Of a DNA stretch of 64,000 bases, positions 42,597 through 50,967 are shown piece by piece (positions within the stretch are counted from its first letter, which is position 1; each line of letters begins with the position of its first letter). The DNA is taken from NCBI RefSeq assembly GCF_032337115.1, contig NZ_JAVXZY010000002.1, positions 248,001 through 312,000 on the forward strand. The letters run 5' to 3'. Both the position numbers and the translations under genes were made by a program. Source of the stretch: Roseateles_C aquae (lineage in GTDB: Bacteria > Pseudomonadota > Gammaproteobacteria > Burkholderiales > Burkholderiaceae_C). Under the pieces are notes generated by a model, which did not search any database, was not told the origin of the DNA, and worked only from the letters and a program-made list of their open reading frames with translations.

Positions 42597-44702
42597 ATGG
42601 ACCCGTCCCCCACACTGCCGCCACAGCCGCCGGCCACACCGCCGTCAGGTGAGCTGCAGGCATTGCTGCACGGGCTGCGCCACACCATGCTGTTCCGTCA
42701 GACAGCGGCCGAGCGGCCCGACCTCGACGCCCTGAGGCGACTCGCTGGCGACAGCGCCGATCGGCTTGAAATCGACGCGCTGGAACTGCTCTACCTGCCG
42801 CCACAGGCAATCGATCAAGCCCGCAGCCTGCTGCCACGCGCGGCGGAACTGCTGGCCCAGGCGCAGCAGCGGGGCGCGCCTCATGCCGAGGCCGCGGCCT
42901 GGCGGGCCATCTACTGGCTGCAACTGCAGCTCAAGCTCTTTGCCGCCGCCCTGCACAGCATCGCGATGGCGATTCGCGTCTATGAGCAAGTCGGCGAGCA
43001 TGAGCTGGTCTTTGCGCTGATGGCCAGCCGCTGCACCCTGCTCTACTCCGCCGAGATGGTCACCGAGCTGCGCGAGGCCGCGCGTCAGCTGCTGCAGCAG
43101 GCCGATCGGCTGGATCCCATCCAGCATCACCAGATCCTCAATTGCGCTGCCAGCGCGGCCTACTTTCTGGCGATGGAGCTGGAGCAAGACGGCGGTAGTG
43201 AAGCGCAGTCAGCCCCGCTGTGGCAGGAATGCGTGGCCTTGCACCGGCAGGCGCTGGCCATGGCCGAAAAGCTGGACCTGCCGCTGCAAAGCTCGGTCAG
43301 CCGGATGAATCTGGCCATCGTCAGTGCCACCCGTGGTGACCTGGCCTTGTGCGAGCCGCTGCTGGCCAAGCTGGCGCTCGGCGTGACCGCTCAGCTGCCC
43401 GGCGCCGAGCAATGGATCGCCCATTGCCGGCTGCTGATGCGTTGCCACCAAGGCGATCCGACCGAAGTCTGGCCCGAGCTGCTGGCGCTGCAAGAAACAC
43501 TGAACGAGCCCGCGATGGCCCTGCCGGGCTTGCGCGAGGCACATCTGCGGGCGATCGAGCGTTTCGGCCTGCGCTGGGGTCATGTAGACGCTGCGCTGCA
43601 GGCCTCAAGGCTGCAGCTGCAGCTGCGCTGTCAGCAGACCCGCGACCTCGGCCAGGCGCTCGGGGAGACGGTACAGGAGGTGATGGAACACCCGCGCCTG
43701 CTGTTCGAGAACGAGGCTTTGAGCCGGCAAGGCGATGCGCTGCAGCATTCGCTGCTGGAGCGCAATGCCGAGCTCCAGCGTGCGCTGCGCAAGCTCGAGG
43801 CCGAGGCCGAGGTCCGCCAGGCGGCCGAACAGGCGCTGCAGCGCACCCATGATGATCTGGAACGCCAGGTGCAGGCACGCAGCGCCGAGCTGGAGCGGGC
43901 CATGCGCCAGCTGATGGCCCAGGAGCGGCAGCTGGCGCTGTCGCGGATGGTCGCCGGCATGGCCCATGAGATGAACACGCCGCTGGACACCGCCCGCATG
44001 GCGGCCAGCGCGATCCAGGAAAGCAGCCGGGAGTTGCGCCAGCGGCTGGCCGAGTCCGGGCTGAAGCGGGCCCAGCTCGAGCAGCTGGATGCCGTGCTGG
44101 CCCAGGGTCTGGCGCTGATGCAGCGTGCGCTGGACCGGGTCACCCAGCTGCGCCAGCGCTTTGCCTCCGTCACCCAGAACGCCGCGCAGGAGCCGGCACA
44201 GCGCTTTGACGCGGTCGAGCTGATCGAGGCGATGGCGCGCGGCTGGCACGCCCTGCTGCACCAGCGCTCGGTCCGCCTGCAGCTGGACCTGCCGGGGCAG
44301 GCCGAGCTGATGGGTCATCCGGATGCGCTGCGCCAGGTGCTGCAGCAGCTGCTCGAGAACAGCCTGCAGCATGGCTTGAGCGGCCGCAGCGATGGCGTGC
44401 TGACGCTGGCGCTGCGCGATGAAGGCGTCAGCTGGCTGCTCGGCTGGGCCGATAACGGCTGCGGCATTCCGGCACAGCATCTGCCGCGTGTCTTTGAGCC
44501 CTTCTTCACCACCCAGCTCGGCCGCAGCGGCACGGGACTGGGCCTGAGCAGCGTGCACAGCCTGGTCGTTGACTTGATGGGCGGCGAGCTGCAGCTGCAC
44601 AGCGAGCCCGGCCGCGGCACCAGCCTGCAGATTCGCCTCGCCAAGCCCGGCCTGGCGGTGAAGGCCTCCCGCCAGACCAGCACGAGCGGGAGCGCGCGAT
44701 GA
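42597..44702 (+). CDS. Soluble histidine kinase with helical TPR-like N-terminal region (kinase of unit 1)
   Basis: 701 residues, no signal peptide or membrane helix. After a Pro-rich N-terminus, residues 20-360 are helical and TPR-like with Ala/Leu-rich repeats (for example AEAAAWRAIYWLQLQLKLF). A coiled coil covers about 385-445. The DHp phosphoacceptor is His457 in MVAGMAHEMNTPLD; the ATPase part has Asn588 (LLENSLQHG), Asp619 (WADNGCGIP) and RSGTGLGLSSVHSLV. Complete active-site set, so a working kinase is expected. ATG at 42597 (MDPSPT); no good Shine-Dalgarno is adjacent. Its stop overlaps the next paralogue (ATGA). No response regulator nearby. Confidence 0.88.
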   Translation: MDPSPTLPPQPPATPPSGELQALLHGLRHTMLFRQTAAERPDLDALRRLAGDSADRLEIDALELLYLPPQAIDQARSLLPRAAELLAQAQQRGAPHAEAAAWRAIYWLQLQLKLFAAALHSIAMAIRVYEQVGEHELVFALMASRCTLLYSAEMVTELREAARQLLQQADRLDPIQHHQILNCAASAAYFLAMELEQDGGSEAQSAPLWQECVALHRQALAMAEKLDLPLQSSVSRMNLAIVSATRGDLALCEPLLAKLALGVTAQLPGAEQWIAHCRLLMRCHQGDPTEVWPELLALQETLNEPAMALPGLREAHLRAIERFGLRWGHVDAALQASRLQLQLRCQQTRDLGQALGETVQEVMEHPRLLFENEALSRQGDALQHSLLERNAELQRALRKLEAEAEVRQAAEQALQRTHDDLERQVQARSAELERAMRQLMAQERQLALSRMVAGMAHEMNTPLDTARMAASAIQESSRELRQRLAESGLKRAQLEQLDAVLAQGLALMQRALDRVTQLRQRFASVTQNAAQEPAQRFDAVELIEAMARGWHALLHQRSVRLQLDLPGQAELMGHPDALRQVLQQLLENSLQHGLSGRSDGVLTLALRDEGVSWLLGWADNGCGIPAQHLPRVFEPFFTTQLGRSGTGLGLSSVHSLVVDLMGGELQLHSEPGRGTSLQIRLAKPGLAVKASRQTSTSGSAR

Positions 44703-46282
44703 GCAACAACGCGCAGCATCAGCGCATCGAGGCCTTGTTGGCGCGGCTGCGCCTGAGCATGGCAGGCTGGCAGGATCTGGAGGCGCCGCAATGGGTCAGC
44801 GAGATCCGCGCGCTGGAACCGGACGCCGCCCAACTGCTCGAGCTGGAAGCGCTGGCCCAGTTTGCCGAGATCGGCGATGAGCGCGAGCGCGCCCAGCAGC
44901 AACTGCACTACGCCCAGCAGCTGCAGCATGCGGCACAGCAGCTCGGCACCGAGCTGGCCGAGGCGGCCGCCTGGCGGCTGATGCATGGCTTGCAAAGCCT
45001 GCTGCACCAGCACCAGGCGGCGCTGCACAGCGCCGGCATGGCGGCCACGCTGTACCGCCGCTGTGGCCAGCGCGGCCTGGCCCAGGCCATGCTGGTGTCG
45101 CGCAACAATGTGCTGTTCCATCTGGAGCTGTTCCAGGAGCTGCTGCAGTCCTGCGAGGCCTTGCTGGCCGATCCGCAGGACATCAGCCCGGCCTTCCTGC
45201 ATCGGGCCCGCAATGGCGCGGCCTCAGCCTGTTTCAGCCTGGCCAATGAAGCCGGCAACGAAGCCGATCACCGGCAGCTGATGCAGCGCGCCTTGGCGCA
45301 TCATCAGGCAGCCTTGGAGTTGGCAGAGCAGCATGGACTGACGCTGCTCTGCGGGATCAGCCATACCAATCTCAGCGTGGTCAATGCCATGCTGGGCCAG
45401 ACGGCGACAGCGCGCCAGCATCTTGCCGCCGTGAAACGCATGCCCGAGGTGGCCGGCGGGCGGCCTGGCTGGGCCGCCTGGCAGCGCTATGCCGCTGCAT
45501 TGATTGAAGCTCAGGAAGAGGCTTTGGAAGTGACGCTCGGCGCAGCCAAGAGCACAGAATCGGCATGGGCACGTTTGCTCGCGCTCAGCGAGTCGCTCGG
45601 CGAGGACAGCCTGAACAATGGCCCGGCGCATGAATCCTGCCTGCACGCCATCGTCTGGATGGGACCCGCCAGGGGCAAGAGCCTGGACGCGCTGCAGGCC
45701 AATCGCAAACTGCTGAGCCTGCAGCGACGCAACAAGCTGGCTCTGTCTGCGGCCCTGGGCGAAACGGTCAACAAGGTGCTGGCCCAACCTCAGCTGGAGC
45801 AACGCCAACAGCAGCTGCAAGCCCAGGGCAGCGTGCTGGAACAGGCGCTGGCGCAGCGCAATGCCGAGCTCAGCCTCGCCCTGGCCAAACTGCAGACAGA
45901 GATGACGATTCGACTGGGCGCCGAGGCCGCTCTGCAACGCGCCCACGATGAGCTGGAAGTGCGCGTGCAGCAGCGCAGTGCCGAACTGAGCCAGGCCAGC
46001 CACACCTTGCTGCTGCAGGAAAAGCAGCTCTCGCTGTCGCGCCTGGTCGCCGACAGCGCCGCGCTGATGGGCCCGCCGCTGGGCCAGGCCCATCAGGCGC
46101 TGCAGCAGCTGGACTTGCTGCAGCCGCAGCTGCAGGCCCTGCTGAGCGGTCTGACGGTGCGACGTGGTGAACTGGACCAGTTGCTGGAAGGGTTGGAGCA
46201 GAGCAGCGGCGTCACCGATGGCGCGCTGCAGGCGCTGGCACAGCAGGTGCAACGTTTCAAGGCGCTTGATCTGCAGGCCTGA
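44699..46282 (+). CDS. Kinase paralogue without catalytic domain or phosphoacceptor His (partner of unit 1)
   Basis: 527 residues, homologous throughout to the kinase before it (for example AEAAAWRLMHGL, AALHSAGMAATLYRRCGQ, LAQRNAELSLALAKLQTE). The DHp helix reads LVADSAALMGPPLG: Ala455 stands where the kinases have His, and the following Glu and Asn are also lost. The protein ends after the second DHp-like helix (LAQQVQRFKAL) with no ATP-binding domain. It may dimerise with the kinase or compete with it. GGGAG lies 6 bases before the ATG, which overlaps the kinase stop. Function unknown. Confidence 0.85.
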   Translation: MSNNAQHQRIEALLARLRLSMAGWQDLEAPQWVSEIRALEPDAAQLLELEALAQFAEIGDERERAQQQLHYAQQLQHAAQQLGTELAEAAAWRLMHGLQSLLHQHQAALHSAGMAATLYRRCGQRGLAQAMLVSRNNVLFHLELFQELLQSCEALLADPQDISPAFLHRARNGAASACFSLANEAGNEADHRQLMQRALAHHQAALELAEQHGLTLLCGISHTNLSVVNAMLGQTATARQHLAAVKRMPEVAGGRPGWAAWQRYAAALIEAQEEALEVTLGAAKSTESAWARLLALSESLGEDSLNNGPAHESCLHAIVWMGPARGKSLDALQANRKLLSLQRRNKLALSAALGETVNKVLAQPQLEQRQQQLQAQGSVLEQALAQRNAELSLALAKLQTEMTIRLGAEAALQRAHDELEVRVQQRSAELSQASHTLLLQEKQLSLSRLVADSAALMGPPLGQAHQALQQLDLLQPQLQALLSGLTVRRGELDQLLEGLEQSSGVTDGALQALAQQVQRFKALDLQA

Positions 46283-46377
46283 GACAGGTCTGCATGCATC
46301 GGCTCGGGCCACCGGAAAGCGCGACTTCTGTCGCAGCCACCGCACATGTCGCCACCTGAAGCGGAGGGCTGCACGGC

Positions 46378-46395
46378 GCCGCTGCGCTATTCTTG
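46378..46395 (+). promoter_or_regulatory. Candidate promoter element of kinase unit 2
   Basis: GCCGCTGCGCTATTCTTG, matching the element at 42531-42548; TATTCT (46388-46393) is a possible -10, 40 bases before the kinase ATG. It lies in the 151-bp gap between the two units, so unit 2 may be transcribed on its own. Confidence 0.4.
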
Positions 46396-46410
46396 CCGCA
46401 GGGGAGGCCC

Positions 46411-46437
46411 ATGGACATCGCCGCAGGTGATGAATGA
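46411..46437 (+). CDS. Possible 8-residue leader ORF before kinase unit 2
   Basis: ATG at 46411 after GGGGAGG encodes MDIAAGDE and stops at TGA 46435-46437, overlapping the kinase ATG at 46434 as ATGA. The kinase start itself has only a weak AGGTG. A tiny leader ORF that hands ribosomes to the kinase is possible, but the Shine-Dalgarno is very close to its ATG and chance cannot be excluded. Confidence 0.25.
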   Translation: MDIAAGDE

Positions 46438-48629
46438 GCCAGGCAGTACCACAGCAACCAACAGATCCTGAGGCGGCGCCAGACGCACGGCTTTTGGCAG
46501 CGCTGGCCCGATTGCGGCACCACCCCGCTGGGCTGGTGCCACGAGGCGTTGCCGACGAGCTCGTCCGCCTGAATCGACTCTCCCCAAGCCCTGAACAAAG
46601 CCTGGAGCTCGAGGCTCTGGCGCTGCTGTTCCGGCCGCAGGACGCCGGCTATTCGGCCCAGTCAGCACTTGCCCAGGTCACCTTGCTGCTGGGACGCTGC
46701 CAGACGGCCCAAGCCGCCCTCGCCGAGGCCGCCGCCTGGCGCGCCCTGCAATGGCACCAGATGCAGCTCAAGCTGTTCAAGCCGGCCCTGCACAGTGCCG
46801 CGATGGCGGCAGCCCTGTATGACCGCGAGGGCGAGGCCGAGCTCAGCATCGCCATGCGGGCCGGCCGCTGCAAAGTGCTCTACATGGCCGAGATGTACCC
46901 CGAGCTGCGCCAGACCGCCGCCGAGCTCCTGAGCGAGTCGGCCACCATCGGCCCCAAGACCTTGCATCTGGTGCTCAATAGCGCGGCCACCGCGGCCTAT
47001 TACCTGGCGATCGAGATTGACGCTGAACGGCTGTATTCGGATGAGCCAGAGCGTGCTGCGGCGTTGAATGCACAGGCCACAGCGCTCTGGGATGAATGCC
47101 TGCGCCATCACCGGGCCGCCCTGCAACTGGCCGACACCCACGGCCTGGTGCCGCAGAACTACTTCAGCCATGTCAATCTGGCGGTGGTCTGCGCCACCCT
47201 GGGCCTGCCCGACGAATGCCGCCTGCACATGGCCGCGCTGGGCGAAGCCGATGTCGACGAGAACCATGTCCCCGGCTGGTGGCAATGGCGCGAGCATTGC
47301 GAGGTGCTGCTGCTGTGCCACAGCGCCGGCCCGGCCGAGGCGATGGCGGCGCTGTTGGCGGCCGAACAGCGCCTGGCCGCGGCGCCCAACCGCATCACCG
47401 GCGTGATGGAGGCCACACTGCAGGCGATCGAGCGTTTCGGGCAGCGCTGGGGCTTTTACGACGAAGCCTTGCGCGCCAGCATGGCCCATCTGCAATCGCA
47501 ACGCCAGCTGACCCGCGATCTCGGCAAGGCGCTGGACGATACCGCGGTGGCCGTGATGGAACAGCCGCGGCTGCTGCACGAGAACGCCGAGCTGGCACGC
47601 CAGGGCTCGGCGCTGGAGAGCTCGCTGCTGCAGCGCAATGCCGAACTCAGCAATACGCTCGGCCGGCTGCAGGCCGAGGCGAGCATCCGCCATGCCGCCG
47701 AGGCGGCCTTGCAGGCCGCCCATGACGAGCTGGAGCAACAGGTGGCGGCGCGCACCGCCGAGCTGGAGCAGGCCATGCTGACGCTGATGCAGCAGGAGAA
47801 GCAGCTGGCGCTGTCGCGGATGGTGGCCGGCATGGCGCATGAGATGAATACGCCGCTGGATAACGCACGGATGGCCACCAGCGCCATCCAGGAGCGCAGC
47901 CGGGAGCTCAAGGCCATGCTGGCCCAGGGCGGCTTGCGGCGGGTACAGCTGCAACAGCTGCTGCAGGCCTTGGAGCAAGGCGGTGACCTGATGGGCCGTG
48001 CACTCGCCCGTGTCAGCCATCTGCTGCAACGTTTTCGCAGCCTGGCCCAGCACCAGGGGCGTGAGCAAAGCGCCGAGTTCGATCTGGTCGAGCTGCTGCT
48101 GGCAACGGCGCAGAGCTGGCAAAACCTGCTGCACCAGCAGGCGGTGCGTCTGCAGCTGGAACTTCCTGATGACGCACCACTACGCGGTTATCCCGATGCG
48201 ATCCGCCAGGTGCTGCAACAGCTGCTGGAGAACAGCTTGCAGCATGGCCTGCGCGAACGCAGCGACGGCCTGATCACGCTGCGCCTGCAGCCCTGCCCCG
48301 ATCAGCTGGAGCTGGCCTGGGCCGACAACGGCTGCGGCATCAGCGCCGAGCATCTGCCCCATGTCTTCGAGCCCTTCTTCACCACCCAGCTGGGGCGCAG
48401 TGGCACCGGGCTGGGCCTGGCCAGCGTGCACAGCCTGGTCGTCGACCTGATGGGCGGCCAGTTGTGCCTGGATAGCGAACCCGGCCAGGGCACTTGCATC
48501 ACCATCACCCTGCCCCGCGCCTGCCCGGCCGAACTGGACGAGCACGCGATCAGCGCCACCAAACGAACAGACAACAAAGTCGACAGCCCCACGCACGCGC
48601 AGGCCGACTGCCTGGGAGCCCAGCGATGA
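46434..48629 (+). CDS. Soluble histidine kinase with helical TPR-like N-terminal region (kinase of unit 2)
   Basis: 731 residues, close paralogue of the unit 1 kinase with the same order: helical region to about 370, coiled coil 395-460 (NAELSNTLGRLQAEASIRHAA), DHp with His469 in the identical MVAGMAHEMNTPLD, ATPase domain with Asn600 (LLENSLQHG), Asp631 (WADNGCGIS) and RSGTGLGLASVHSLV. Catalytically complete. It carries a hydrophilic 35-residue tail after the last kinase strand. No membrane segment. The stop overlaps its shorter partner gene. The signal sensed by the helical region is unknown. Confidence 0.88.
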   Translation: MSQAVPQQPTDPEAAPDARLLAALARLRHHPAGLVPRGVADELVRLNRLSPSPEQSLELEALALLFRPQDAGYSAQSALAQVTLLLGRCQTAQAALAEAAAWRALQWHQMQLKLFKPALHSAAMAAALYDREGEAELSIAMRAGRCKVLYMAEMYPELRQTAAELLSESATIGPKTLHLVLNSAATAAYYLAIEIDAERLYSDEPERAAALNAQATALWDECLRHHRAALQLADTHGLVPQNYFSHVNLAVVCATLGLPDECRLHMAALGEADVDENHVPGWWQWREHCEVLLLCHSAGPAEAMAALLAAEQRLAAAPNRITGVMEATLQAIERFGQRWGFYDEALRASMAHLQSQRQLTRDLGKALDDTAVAVMEQPRLLHENAELARQGSALESSLLQRNAELSNTLGRLQAEASIRHAAEAALQAAHDELEQQVAARTAELEQAMLTLMQQEKQLALSRMVAGMAHEMNTPLDNARMATSAIQERSRELKAMLAQGGLRRVQLQQLLQALEQGGDLMGRALARVSHLLQRFRSLAQHQGREQSAEFDLVELLLATAQSWQNLLHQQAVRLQLELPDDAPLRGYPDAIRQVLQQLLENSLQHGLRERSDGLITLRLQPCPDQLELAWADNGCGISAEHLPHVFEPFFTTQLGRSGTGLGLASVHSLVVDLMGGQLCLDSEPGQGTCITITLPRACPAELDEHAISATKRTDNKVDSPTHAQADCLGAQR

Positions 48630-50203
48630 AGCGCCGCGCTGGAGAGACAAGGCCCGCGGCGGACGGCCCGGTCGAACAACTGCTGGTGCAGCTGCGCCAC
48701 AGCATGATCGGCTGGCAGGAAATCGATGGCCCGCAGCGCATCGCGGAAATCCGCGCCTTCGGCCCGACGGCCGCCGAGCATCTGGAGTTGGAGGCGCTGG
48801 GCCAGTTCTTCAGCCTGACGGATGACCGTGAATTTGCACAGCAGCAGCTGCAGTACGCCAAGGACTTGCAGGAAGCCGCCAATCAGCTCGGTGCGGTCAA
48901 GGCGGAAGCGGCGGCCTGGCGGCTGATGCATGGCCTGCAGACCATGCTGAAGATGCACCAGGCGGCCTTGCACAGCGCCGGCACAGCGGCCACGCTCTAC
49001 CGCAGCTGCGGTGAGACCATGCTGGCGCATGTGATGACGATGTCGCGGATGAACGTCTTCTTCCAGCTGGAGCTCTATCAGGAACAGCTGGACACGACGC
49101 TGCGGCTGATGGACGAGGCCGACGACCTGGCGCCGCCCTTCCTTCATCGCGCCATCAACAGCGCTGCCGGCGCCTGCTACTGCCTGGCCTACGAATGCCA
49201 GGAAGAGTCCCAGCACCAGCACTGGCTGCAGCAATCCAAGCAATACCAACAACGCGCGCTGCGGCTGGCGGCGGAGCATGAACTGCTGCTCCTGGGCACG
49301 ATGAGCCGGCTGAATCTCTCGGTGGTGCACGCGATGCTCGGCGAGGTGGCCGATGCCCGCGAACAGATCGCCGCCCTGGACCAGGCCGACTCGCCGATCG
49401 CCGGCCGGCCCGGCTGGCAGGCCTGGCGGCGCCTGAGTGTCTGCATCACCGATGCACAGGATCACGGCGTGCCGCTCGAACAATCCTGGCCCGCGCTGCT
49501 GCAGCTGGCCCAGGATCTTGGCCAGGAGGCCCTCAACGACTCGGCCGCGCGCGAGGCCTGCCTGCACGCCATCGTGCGCATCGGCCCGCGCCGTGGCCAG
49601 GCTGCCGATGCCTTTCGGGCCAGCCAGCAGCTGCTCATGCTGCAGCGCCAGCACCGGCGCTCGCTCTCGCATGCGCTGGGCGACACGATTGGCGCCGTGA
49701 TGGCGCAACCACAGCTGCTGGAGCAGCACCAGCTGCTGGTTGAAAAAGGCTCGGTGCTGGAACAGGCACTGGCCCAGCGCAATGCCGAGTTGAGCAGCGC
49801 GCTGGCCAAGCTGCAGACCGAGGCGGCCATCCGCCAAAGCGCCGAAGCCGCCTTGCAACGCGCCCATGCCGAGCTGGAACAGCAGGTGCAGCAGCGCAGC
49901 GCCGAGCTGCATCAGGCCACGCGAACGCTGATGCAGCAGGAAAAGCAGCTGTCCCTGTCGCGCCTGGTCGCTGCGAGTGCGGCCGAGATGAGTGAGCCGC
50001 TGAACCGAGCCCATGAGGCCGCGGCCCAGGTGCTGGCCCATCGCAGCCCGCTGGAACAGGCGCTGGCCGGCGTGGCCATGCGGCGCAGCGAGCTGGAGCA
50101 GCTGCTCGACAGCCTGGATGGCGCCGGCGCCGTCACCGACGCGGCATTGGAACGTGTGGCCCAGCTGGTACAGCGCTTCAAGGCGCTGGACGGCCAGGCC
50201 TGA
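48626..50203 (+). CDS. Kinase paralogue without catalytic domain or phosphoacceptor His (partner of unit 2)
   Basis: 525 residues, closest to the partner of unit 1: both share GWQxxxxPQxxxEIRAxxP, AAWRLMHGLQ, LHSAG-x-AATLYR and LEQALAQRNAELS. The DHp helix reads LVAASAAEMSEPLN with Ala453 at the His position; Glu is kept, Asn is Ser. It ends at LVQRFKALDGQA, the same place as the unit 1 partner, before any ATPase domain. GGGAG lies 7 bases before the ATG, which overlaps the kinase stop (ATGA). Convergent with rpiA, 10 bp apart. Function unknown. Confidence 0.85.
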   Translation: MKRRAGETRPAADGPVEQLLVQLRHSMIGWQEIDGPQRIAEIRAFGPTAAEHLELEALGQFFSLTDDREFAQQQLQYAKDLQEAANQLGAVKAEAAAWRLMHGLQTMLKMHQAALHSAGTAATLYRSCGETMLAHVMTMSRMNVFFQLELYQEQLDTTLRLMDEADDLAPPFLHRAINSAAGACYCLAYECQEESQHQHWLQQSKQYQQRALRLAAEHELLLLGTMSRLNLSVVHAMLGEVADAREQIAALDQADSPIAGRPGWQAWRRLSVCITDAQDHGVPLEQSWPALLQLAQDLGQEALNDSAAREACLHAIVRIGPRRGQAADAFRASQQLLMLQRQHRRSLSHALGDTIGAVMAQPQLLEQHQLLVEKGSVLEQALAQRNAELSSALAKLQTEAAIRQSAEAALQRAHAELEQQVQQRSAELHQATRTLMQQEKQLSLSRLVAASAAEMSEPLNRAHEAAAQVLAHRSPLEQALAGVAMRRSELEQLLDSLDGAGAVTDAALERVAQLVQRFKALDGQA

Positions 50204-50213
50204 GCGCTGTTGC

Positions 50214-50894
50214 TCAGTCGAACGTCATCGTCTTCACGCCGGCTGCAGTGCCGAGCAGGCAGACCTTGGCCTTGTTGCGCGCGAACACGCCGACGGTCAC
50301 CACGCCCGGCCACTGGTTCACGTCGGCCTCAAAGGCGGCCGGCGCGGTGATGCTGAGGCCGCGCACATCGAGGATGTGGCAGCCGTTGTCGGTCACGACG
50401 CCGGCACGCAGCGTGGCCACACCGCCCAGCGCGGCAAAACGGCGTGCGATCTGTGCGGCCGCCATCGGGATCACTTCCACCGGCAACGGGAACTTGCCCA
50501 GCGCCTCGACCAGCTTGGATTCATCGGCGATGCAGACAAAGGTCTGGGCCAGATCGGCGACGATCTTCTCGCGCGTCAGCGCGGCGCCGCCACCCTTGAT
50601 CATGTGGCCGCCGTGGTCGATCTCATCGGCGCCGTCGATATAGACGCCCAGGCTTTCCACCTCGGCCGCTTCCAGCACCGCAATGCCCAGGGCCTTCATC
50701 CGTTCGGTCGAACGCACCGAGCTGGACACGGCGCCGGCGATCTGGATGCCGCTGGCGGCCAGCGCGTCGATGAACTTGTCGACCGTCGAGCCGGTACCGA
50801 CGCCGACGATGGCGCCCGGCTGCACATACTGCAGCGCGGCCTGGCCCACCAGGGTCTTCAGTTCATCTTGGCTCAGGGGGGCGGGGTGGCTCAT
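50214..50894 (-). CDS. rpiA: Ribose-5-phosphate isomerase A
   Basis: 226 residues; interconverts ribose-5-phosphate and ribulose-5-phosphate in the pentose phosphate pathway. GVGTGSTVDKFIDAL is the phosphate loop, DGADEIDHGGHMIKGGGAALTREKI carries the catalytic Asp/Lys/Glu set, and ADESKLVEALGKFPLPVEVIP completes the family pattern. ATG at 50894 (MSHPAP); the longer frame is not supported. Lies convergent to the kinase units. Confidence 0.96.
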   Translation of the reverse strand: MSHPAPLSQDELKTLVGQAALQYVQPGAIVGVGTGSTVDKFIDALAASGIQIAGAVSSSVRSTERMKALGIAVLEAAEVESLGVYIDGADEIDHGGHMIKGGGAALTREKIVADLAQTFVCIADESKLVEALGKFPLPVEVIPMAAAQIARRFAALGGVATLRAGVVTDNGCHILDVRGLSITAPAAFEADVNQWPGVVTVGVFARNKAKVCLLGTAAGVKTMTFD

Positions 50895-50967
50895 GGTCGT
50901 CGGCAGGGGTTGGTTCGCAAAGGCCGCCATTATCCCTGCCGCGCCAGGCTCCGATCGACGCACTGGC

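Noticed and set aside
46283..46433. Degraded ATPase domain of the first partner gene
   Set aside because: The gap is only 151 bases and none of its frames reads like an HATPase motif, so the partner is not simply a kinase cut by a stop codon.
48302..50041. A 579-codon minus-strand open frame opposite the second partner gene
   Set aside because: Long Leu/Gln/His-rich antisense frames accompany all four paralogues because of their Ala/Leu/Gln-rich codons; none has a recognisable domain or ribosome binding site.
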